From Bog-473 sp963707835 (lineage in GTDB: Bacteria; Actinomycetota; Acidimicrobiia; Acidimicrobiales; RAAP-2), in assembly GCA_963707835.1 (NCBI GenBank), contig CAVPRI010000001.1, positions 620,001 to 684,000 on the forward strand: DNA of 64,000 bases. Direction: 5' to 3'. Below the pieces are notes generated by a model that did not search any database, was not told the origin of the DNA, and was given only the letters and a program-made list of their open reading frames with translations. Positions 54,023 through 64,000 of this stretch are shown here, piece by piece (the first letter of the stretch is position 1; each line of letters starts with the position of its first letter). The position numbers and the translations under genes were made by a program.

Positions 54023-54120
54023 CGGGCGATGGTACCGGCGGCCCGCGGCCCAAAGGGGAGCTGAGGCAGCTCCTCCCCGGGGCTGACTATCATTGACCGC
54101 TCGCGGACGGAACCCGCGGC

Positions 54121-54193
54121 GCCCCCTTAGCTCAGTCGGCAGAGCACAGCCATGGTAAGGCTGGTGTCGTCGGTTCGATTCCGACAGGGGGCT
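54121..54193 (+). tRNA. tRNA-Thr (anticodon GGT)
   Basis: A 73-base tRNA: acceptor GCCCCCT / AGGGGGC, anticodon stem CAGCC / GGCTG with loop ATGGTAA (anticodon GGT), T arm GGTTCGATTCC, discriminator T. No CCA is encoded. It starts a tRNA-Thr, tRNA-Met, rpmG, tRNA-Trp, secE string. Confidence 0.93.
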
Positions 54194-54200
54194 CGCCCAT

Positions 54201-54277
54201 GGCGGCGTAGCTCAGTTGGTCAGAGCACACGGCTCATAATCGTGTTGTCGCGGGTTCGAGTCCCGCCGCCGCTACCA
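54201..54277 (+). tRNA. tRNA-Met (anticodon CAT), CCA encoded
   Basis: A 77-base tRNA seven bases after tRNA-Thr. Acceptor GGCGGCG pairs with CGCCGCT, the first pair being G-T; loop CTCATAA gives anticodon CAT; T arm GGGTTCGAGTCCC; discriminator A and an encoded CCA. The lack of three G-C pairs in the anticodon stem suggests an elongator tRNA. Confidence 0.92.
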
Positions 54278-54330
54278 GGCCCGGGGTGTCCCGGGCGGCA
54301 ACATCAAGGAAGGAACCGGAGGAACCGGAG

Positions 54331-54495
54331 ATGGCCAAGAACGAGAAGCGGGTCCAGGTCACCCTGGCCTGCGAGGTCTGCAAGCGGCGCAACTACATCA
54401 CGACCAAGAACAAGCTCAACGACCGCGAGCGGATCGAGATGAAGAAGTACTGCCGCTGGGACCGCCAGCACACGGTGCACAAGGAGACCCGCTGA
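54331..54495 (+). CDS. rpmG: 50S ribosomal protein L33
   Basis: A 54-residue basic protein starting at ATG 54331 behind GGAGGAA. LACEVCKRRNYITTKNK and ERIEMKKYCRWDRQHTVHKE are typical for L33. The first CxxC pair is present, but the second pair is reduced to one Cys (KKYCRWDR), where other zinc-type L33 proteins have CxxC; zinc binding may therefore be lost or use another ligand. The position between tRNA-Met and tRNA-Trp, just before secE, is the usual one. Confidence 0.95.
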   Translation: MAKNEKRVQVTLACEVCKRRNYITTKNKLNDRERIEMKKYCRWDRQHTVHKETR

Positions 54496-54588
54496 GCCAC
54501 CTGCCGCCCGCCGGTGCTACTCTGACGGGCCGATCCCCAGGCCAGGGGGAAGAACCACCCGCGTGAGGCCGACCGAAGGCACCCACCG

Positions 54589-54661
54589 AGGGCAGTAGCT
54601 CAACTGGTAGAGCACCGGTCTCCAAAACCGGCGGTTGGGGGTTCGAGTCCCTCCTGCCCTG
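54589..54661 (+). tRNA. tRNA-Trp (anticodon CCA)
   Basis: A 73-base tRNA: acceptor AGGGCAG / CTGCCCT, anticodon stem CCGGT / ACCGG with loop CTCCAAA (anticodon CCA), T arm GGGTTCGAGTCCC, discriminator G. No 3' CCA is encoded. It lies 44 bases before secE. Confidence 0.95.
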
Positions 54662-54704
54662 CCCGGACGTATCCACCGAGAACGAAGTTTGTGAGGCGAG
54701 AGCC

Positions 54705-55028
54705 GTGAACCGCGAGACCAAGCGCCTGATGCAGCGCCAGGGGCAGATGGAGGCCGACGGGTCTCCATCGACCCGGCGCGCCCAGGCGGGCGCGGCCGCC
54801 AAGACCCCCCGGCAGCAGAAGGGCGGTGCCCCGGTGCGCCGGCGGGCCTCGCCGGTCCAGTTCACCCGCGAGGTCCGCGACGAGATGCGCCAGGTGGCGT
54901 GGCCCTCGCGCGCCGAGCTCGTCAACTACACCTCGGTCGTGCTCACGACCCTGGTCATCATGATCAGCCTGATCTTCGTCCTGAACCTCGCCTTCGGGAA
55001 GCTCGTCACGCTTTTCTTCACCAAGTAG
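54705..55028 (+). CDS. secE: Preprotein translocase subunit SecE
   Basis: A 107-residue protein starting at GTG 54705. A basic, Gln/Ala-rich N-terminal extension (about 45 residues) precedes the conserved FTREVRDEMRQVAWPSRAEL amphipathic helix and one membrane helix (about residues 78-100, VVLTTLVIMISLIFVLNLAF). It clamps SecY in the translocon. It is followed nine bases later by nusG, the standard pair. Confidence 0.95.
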   Translation: MNRETKRLMQRQGQMEADGSPSTRRAQAGAAAKTPRQQKGGAPVRRRASPVQFTREVRDEMRQVAWPSRAELVNYTSVVLTTLVIMISLIFVLNLAFGKLVTLFFTK

Positions 55029-55036
55029 GCCAGCAC

Positions 55037-55807
55037 ATGAGCGACATGACCCCCACAGACACCGAGGAGACCCCCGTGCCCGACGACGCCGCGGGTGAGC
55101 CCGACCTCGTCCTCGACGCCACCGCCGGCATGGAGGCCGACGGCGGCGCCGCACCCGAGAACCAGGCGGCCGAGGTCGAGGAGGTCGAGCTCGGCGGCTG
55201 GGTCAAGGACGACGAGGAGGGGGCCGAAGAGGAGGAGCTCCCCGTCGAGAGCCCCTACGACCGGCCGGGCCGTTGGTACGTGGTCCACACCTACTCGGGC
55301 TACGAGAACAAGGTCCGCTCCAACATGGGCAACGTGGTGGCGTCCCGGGGCATCGAGGACCGCGTGCACGAGGTCGTCATCCCCATGGAGGACGTCGACG
55401 AGTTCAAGGGCGGGAAGAAGGTCACGGTCCAGAAGAAGGTGTTCCCCGGGTACCTGCTGGTGCGCTGCGACCTCGACGACGACACCTGGGGCGCCATCCG
55501 CAACACGCCCGGCGTGACCGGCTTCGTGGGGCCCGGCACCAAGCCGACGCCCCTGTCGCGCCGCGAGGTGGAGAACATCTTGCAGGTCAAGTCCGAGAGC
55601 GGGACCGGTGGCGCCCCCAAGCGCACCCGTGCCCGCCTGGAGTACGAGGTCAACGAAACGGTCAGGGTCAAGGAGGGTCCGTTCGCGGACTTCTCCGGCC
55701 AGATCTCGGAGATCAACGAGGACCAGCTCAAGCTCAAGGTGCTGGTCAACATCTTCGGCCGGGAGACCCCGGTCGAGCTCGAATTCAGCCAGGTCGCCAA
55801 GCTCTAG
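55037..55807 (+). CDS. nusG: Transcription termination/antitermination protein NusG
   Basis: A 256-residue protein from ATG 55037. Residues 1-78 are an acidic extension (for instance DDEEGAEEEELPVES) that is longer than in most bacteria. The NGN domain starts at RWYVVHTYSGYENKVRSN and has the RNA polymerase contact segment; the KOW domain is EGPFADFSGQISEINEDQLK (near residue 200-220). It couples transcription with Rho or ribosomes. Downstream rplK is 43 bases away with AAGGAG. Confidence 0.96.
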   Translation: MSDMTPTDTEETPVPDDAAGEPDLVLDATAGMEADGGAAPENQAAEVEEVELGGWVKDDEEGAEEEELPVESPYDRPGRWYVVHTYSGYENKVRSNMGNVVASRGIEDRVHEVVIPMEDVDEFKGGKKVTVQKKVFPGYLLVRCDLDDDTWGAIRNTPGVTGFVGPGTKPTPLSRREVENILQVKSESGTGGAPKRTRARLEYEVNETVRVKEGPFADFSGQISEINEDQLKLKVLVNIFGRETPVELEFSQVAKL

Positions 55808-55850
55808 GCACCCGGTCGGTACAGCAGAGCAGCGGAGAAGGAGAAAGACG

Positions 55851-56282
55851 ATGGCGCCCAAGAAGAAGGTGCTCGCGGTGGTGAAGATCCAGCTCGACGC
55901 CGGGTCCGCCACGCCCGCGCCCCCGGTGGGCACGGCCCTGGGGCCGCACGGCGTGCAGACCATGGAGTTCTGCAAGCAGTACAACGCGGCCACCGAGTCC
56001 ATGCGCGGCCAGGTGGTCCCCGTCGACATCACGATCTACGAGGACCGCAGCTTCAGCTTCGTCCTCAAGACGTCGCCCACCCCGGTGCTGCTGCGCCAGG
56101 CGGCCGGGCTCGAGAAGGGCGCGGCGACCACCGGGCGCGAGCAGGTGGGCACCATCACGGACGCACAGCTGGCCGAGATCGCCTCGACCAAGCTCAAGGA
56201 CCTCAACACCGACGATCTCGAGGCGGCCAAGAAGCAGGTGGCCGGCACGGCACGCTCGATGGGCATCAAGGTCGCGGGCTAG
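55851..56282 (+). CDS. rplK: 50S ribosomal protein L11
   Basis: A 143-residue protein starting at ATG 55851. KIQLDAGSATPAPPVGTALGP is the N-terminal domain that binds release factors and the stringent factor, KTSPTPVLLRQAAGLEKGA and GTARSMGIKVAG form the rRNA-binding C-terminal domain. Full length, no oddities. It forms the L11-L1 unit with rplA. Confidence 0.97.
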   Translation: MAPKKKVLAVVKIQLDAGSATPAPPVGTALGPHGVQTMEFCKQYNAATESMRGQVVPVDITIYEDRSFSFVLKTSPTPVLLRQAAGLEKGAATTGREQVGTITDAQLAEIASTKLKDLNTDDLEAAKKQVAGTARSMGIKVAG

Positions 56283-56303
56283 CCGGGCGCGGAGGAGAGA
56301 ACC

Positions 56304-57026
56304 ATGAGCCAGCACGGCAAGAAGTACACCGACAGCCTGGGCAAGGTCGACCGCGAGGCGCTCTACAGCGTCGGCGACGCCGTCGACCTGGCCAAGTCCC
56401 TGGCCAGCGCCACGTTCGACGAGACGGTCGAGCTGGCTGTCCGCCTGGGCGTCGACCCCCGCAAGGCGGACCAGATCGTGCGGGGCACGCTCTCGCTCCC
56501 GTCGGGGACGGGCCGGACCGAGCGCGTGGCTGTCTTCGCCGCCGGTGAGGCGGCAGCCGAGGCCCGGGCGGCCGGTGCCGACGTGGTCGGGGCCGACGAC
56601 CTGGTGGCCCAGATCAACGGAGGCTTCCTGGACTTCGACGTGGCCATCGCCACGCCGGACCTCATGGGCCAGGTGGGCACGCTCGGTCGCGTCCTGGGTC
56701 CGCGTGGCCTCATGCCCAACCCCAAGACCGGCACGGTCACCACCGACGTGGGCAAGGCCGTGTCCGAGTTCAAGGGTGGGCGGGTCGAGTACCGGACCGA
56801 CAAGGTGGGCAACGTCCACATCCGAGTCGGCAAGGCCTCGTTCACCCACGACCAGCTCGTGGCGAACGTCCACGCCGTGGTCGAGGAGCTGCAGCGGGCC
56901 AAGCCGGCCTCGTCCAAGGGCCGCTACCTGCTCTCGGTCACCGTCTCGACCACCATGGGACCCGGCATCCACATCGACCCGGTCAAGGCCCGCATCACCG
57001 AAGAGGAGCTGGCCGTCCCGGTCTGA
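56304..57026 (+). CDS. rplA: 50S ribosomal protein L1
   Basis: A 240-residue protein from ATG 56304 behind GGAGGAGAG. It contains FDETVELAVRLGVDPRKADQ, VRGTLSLPSGTGRTERVAVF, LGRVLGPRGLMPNPKTGTV and GNVHIRVGKASF, all L1 signatures. L1 forms the ribosome stalk at the E site. The gene ends 239 bases before rplJ, the gap that holds the L10 leader. Confidence 0.97.
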   Translation: MSQHGKKYTDSLGKVDREALYSVGDAVDLAKSLASATFDETVELAVRLGVDPRKADQIVRGTLSLPSGTGRTERVAVFAAGEAAAEARAAGADVVGADDLVAQINGGFLDFDVAIATPDLMGQVGTLGRVLGPRGLMPNPKTGTVTTDVGKAVSEFKGGRVEYRTDKVGNVHIRVGKASFTHDQLVANVHAVVEELQRAKPASSKGRYLLSVTVSTTMGPGIHIDPVKARITEEELAVPV

Positions 57027-57084
57027 TCGACACCCGGTCGGGGGAGTCCCGGCCGTCGTATACGCTTTCCCCACAGCCCGCCGC

Positions 57085-57240
57085 CCCGGCGGACGGGCAC
57101 CGAATCCGTACGCCAGAGACCTCCGGTGCACCTGCGGGTGCCAAAGCGGCCCCATGGGCCGGCCTGACGAGGCGACATCGTGCACGCCGGCTCCGCCGGC
57201 CTGCGCCGTCGCACGCCGGAGACCCTGGCCCGCTTCCGGG
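57085..57240 (+). promoter_or_regulatory. Likely ribosomal protein L10 leader
   Basis: The 239-base gap between rplA and rplJ holds a structured leader: GCCAGAGACCTCCGG, a 5-bp stem GGCCC/GGGCC (57148-57152 with 57156-57160), TGACGAGGCGAC and a GC-rich hairpin near 57185-57205. L10-L12 binds such a leader to repress its own synthesis in most bacteria. The kink-turn motif was not proven here; the assignment rests on position, length and partial sequence likeness. Confidence 0.55.
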
Positions 57241-57265
57241 ACAGAGAGCCCGGTGGAGGCAACCG

Positions 57266-57939
57266 ATGGCAACGCAGAACGCAGCACGGGCACACAAGGC
57301 CGAGGTGGTCGAAGAGGTGTCGACGCGCATGGGCGCGGCCAGCGGCTCCATCGTCTCGGAGTACCGCGGGCTCTCGGTGGCCGAACTGGCCGACCTTCGC
57401 ACGGCCCTGGCCGGCGCCGGCGGGGACTACCGGATCTTCAAGAACACCCTGGTCCGCAGGGCCATCGACGGCAGCGAGTACCAGCCCCTCTCCGAGTACC
57501 TGAGCGGTCCCACGGCGCTCACCTTCGTGCACGGTGACGTCAGCGCGGTGGCCAAGGCCCTCCGTGACTTCGCCAAGGCCAACCCACTCCTGGTGATCAA
57601 GGGCGGGCTGGCCGACGGCTCCCTGCTCTCGGCCTCCGACATCGAGGCCCTGGCCGACCTGCCCCCACGCGAGGTCCTGCTGGCCCGGCTGGCCGGCGCC
57701 ATGGCTGCGCCACTCCAGCAGATGGCCGGCCTGCTCCAGGCACTGCCCCGCAATCTGGCCTATGGGATCGCCGCGCTGCGCGACGCAGCGGGCCGAGGGC
57801 GAACCAGTGCCCGCCGCGGAGCCCGAGCCGGCCACGGATGCGGCCCCGGCCGAGCCCGAGGCTGCCACCGAGCCCCAGGCTGCCACCCATGCGACCCCGG
57901 CGAGAACCCGAGGCCGCAGCACCCGAGGCCGCCGAATAG
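57266..57939 (+). CDS. rplJ: 50S ribosomal protein L10 with acidic C-terminal tail, frame interrupted twice
   Basis: The gene starts at ATG 57266 behind GGTGGAGG. KAEVVEEVSTRMGAASGSIV, SEYRGLSVAELADLR and FKNTLVRRAI are typical for L10, and the C-terminal helix that binds L12 dimers follows. Frame changes near 57785 and 57900-57905 (one extra base each) must be bridged; then the chain continues QRAEGEPVPAAEPEPAT through an Ala/Glu/Pro tail and ends EAAAPEAAE at TAG 57937-57939. Joined length is 223 residues, about 45 more than usual because of the tail. Reading in the unshifted frame gives a basic, Cys-rich nonsense tail instead, which supports the correction. Translation would be controlled by the leader upstream. 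Confidence 0.93.
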
Positions 57940-58047
57940 GGCGGCCGACCGGAGGCCGCGGCGGGCGCACTACCGGGCGCCGACACCCGAGGCGAACAGA
58001 CCCGATCCACGAATCACAGATCAAGGAAAGAAAGGAAGGCCACCGAG

Positions 58048-58440
58048 ATGGCAACCCTGACCAAGGAAGAGATCCTCGACGGAATCGCCGAGCTGTCGGT
58101 GATCCAGCTGAGCGAGCTGCTGAAGGACTTCGAGGAGCGGTTCGGCGTGACCGCGGCGGCCCCGGTGGCCGTGGCCGCCGCGGCCCCGGCAGCGGGCGGC
58201 GGCGAGGCCGGCGGTGCCGAGGAGGAGAAGACGGAGTTCGACGTCATCCTCACCGCGGCCGGCGACAAGAAGATCCAAGTCATCAAGGAGGTGCGGGCCC
58301 TCACCAGCCTGGGCCTCAAGGAGGCCAAGGACCTGGTCGAGTCGGCGCCCAAGCCGGTGCTCGAGAAGGCCAGCAAGGACGACGCCGAGAAGGCCAAGGC
58401 GGCCCTCGAGGAGGCCGGCGCCACGGTCGAGGTCAAGTGA
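58048..58440 (+). CDS. rplL: 50S ribosomal protein L7/L12
   Basis: A 130-residue acidic protein from ATG 58048 behind AAGGAAGG. The N-terminal dimerisation domain (LTKEEILDGIAELSVIQLSE) is followed by an Ala-rich hinge (about residues 38-55) and the C-terminal domain FDVILTAAGDKKIQVIKEVR, LGLKEAKDLVESAPKPV and ALEEAGATVEVK. It forms the GTPase-activating stalk. Uninterrupted. Confidence 0.97.
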   Translation: MATLTKEEILDGIAELSVIQLSELLKDFEERFGVTAAAPVAVAAAAPAAGGGEAGGAEEEKTEFDVILTAAGDKKIQVIKEVRALTSLGLKEAKDLVESAPKPVLEKASKDDAEKAKAALEEAGATVEVK

Positions 58441-58446
58441 TTCCGG

Positions 58447-58482
58447 CCGGGCCGGGCGGCTCCTCGCACCCGCCCGGCCCGG
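58447..58482 (+). terminator. 13-bp perfect hairpin between rplL and rpoB
   Basis: CCGGGCCGGGCGG at 58447-58459 pairs completely with CCGCCCGGCCCGG at 58470-58482 around a 10-base loop, starting six bases after the rplL stop. No U-tract follows. It is well placed to act as the partial terminator/attenuator known between rplL and rpoB in many bacteria. Confidence 0.7.
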
Positions 58483-58492
58483 TCCAGGATCC

Positions 58493-58520
58493 TTGACGCC
58501 GGGGAGGGCACCCTTACCCT
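58493..58520 (+). promoter_or_regulatory. Candidate promoter 1 for rpoBC
   Basis: TTGACG (58493-58498) and TACCCT (58515-58520) stand 16 bases apart, right after the rplL hairpin. The -35 is near consensus, the -10 is typical for GC-rich actinobacteria. It would yield an rpoB leader of about 230 bases. Confidence 0.55.
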
Positions 58521-58755
58521 GGCGGGGACCCCGGGCGCTGCCCGTGGAGGCCCGTCGCGGCCTAGGGGTTGTGTCGAGGCACGCCCCACGGTAAGCTACC
58601 CGGTTGCCGTGCGTCTCCGTGTGCCTGATCCCGTAATTCCCGCGGGCCGGCGCGCGCCCTCGCAGCCCTGAACCCGCCGTCCCGACCACCCGTCCTCCGC
58701 CCGACTCGCAGTACCGCCCCCGCCCGCCGCACTTTCACCTGGGAGGAGTTGACCG
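58521..58755 (+). other. rpoB leader region with a second promoter candidate and a hairpin
   Basis: This non-coding stretch (part of the 315-base gap between rplL and rpoB) holds a second promoter-like pair, TTGTGT (58569-58574) and TAAGCT (58592-58597) with 17-base spacing. CACGGTAA (58587-58594) and TTGCCGTG (58604-58611) form an inverted repeat with one mismatch over that -10, so an operator or hairpin is possible. GGGAGGAG at 58741-58748 is the rpoB ribosome site. No small gene was recognised. Confidence 0.45.

Positions 58756-64000
<5,245 letters not shown>

Noticed and set aside
54060..54093. Promoter for the tRNA-Thr/tRNA-Met string (TATCAT near 54088)
   Set aside because: A plausible -10 is present but no acceptable -35 at proper spacing, so it was not listed as a feature.

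Overview
The window is a GC-rich chromosomal segment with dense coding on both strands. The gene families point to Actinomycetota: mycobacterial-type MarP protease, MptA/B-like mannosyltransferase, DUF2510 and SHOCT small proteins, a 17-spaced TAnnnT promoter style, and the order secE-nusG-rplK-rplA-rplJ-rplL-rpoB-rpoC. A class such as Acidimicrobiia is plausible but not proven from the sequence. No rRNA, transposase, integrase, phage gene or CRISPR array was seen.

Layout. 1-5.8 kb: envelope genes (YbhN-like membrane protein, GH29 fucosidase, GAP/SfLAP-like protein, OafA-type acyltransferase with SGNH domain). 5.8-8.2 kb: a sulfur-stress unit with a CsoR-family repressor of persulfide type, its likely operator, and a CoA-disulfide reductase fused to rhodanese. 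8.2-16.6 kb: small PLDc_N/SHOCT/DUF proteins, a large PTPS-related membrane protein and a YdbS/YdbT-like PH-domain pair. 16.7-21.5 kb: a nitrobindin-like protein and a phosphate transport operon (pstB-pstS-pstC-pstA, leftward) behind a PHO box made of 11-nt repeats. 21.5-29 kb: DUF4328, ChrA, zinc-ribbon protein, a seven-repeat Cys-paired propeller lipoprotein, a MarP-like protease and a GH15 enzyme. 29-35 kb: two tRNA-Ser genes around tadA and an acidic poly-proline membrane protein, SRP RNA, dnaX, recR, asd. 35-46.6 kb: phoU, rmuC and a coupled recC-recB-recD operon. 46.7-54 kb: UDP-sulfoquinovose synthase, citrate synthase, GtrA, YajQ, tRNA-Tyr, mannosyltransferase and GNAT. 54.1-64 kb: tRNA-Thr, tRNA-Met, rpmG, tRNA-Trp, then the secE to rpoC transcription/translation block; rpoC runs off the right edge.

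A striking property cuts across the layout: ten otherwise full-length conserved genes (including rpoB, rpoC, rplJ, dnaX, asd, recB, recC) are broken by about eighteen frame changes that all have the same sign, equal to one extra base, mostly beside CGCG/GCGC runs. In several places the conserved protein motif fixes the extra base exactly. I read these mainly as systematic sequence or assembly insertions and annotate the genes across them, but flag the pattern because it is too regular to ignore.

Functional links: PstSCAB and PhoU form one phosphate uptake and signalling module although phoU lies 14 kb away; dnaX, recR, rmuC and recCBD form a replication/repair neighbourhood; the CstR-like regulator, operator and CoA-disulfide reductase make a self-contained persulfide response unit; SQD1, the fucosidase, acyltransferase, GtrA and mannosyltransferase suggest a glycolipid-rich envelope.
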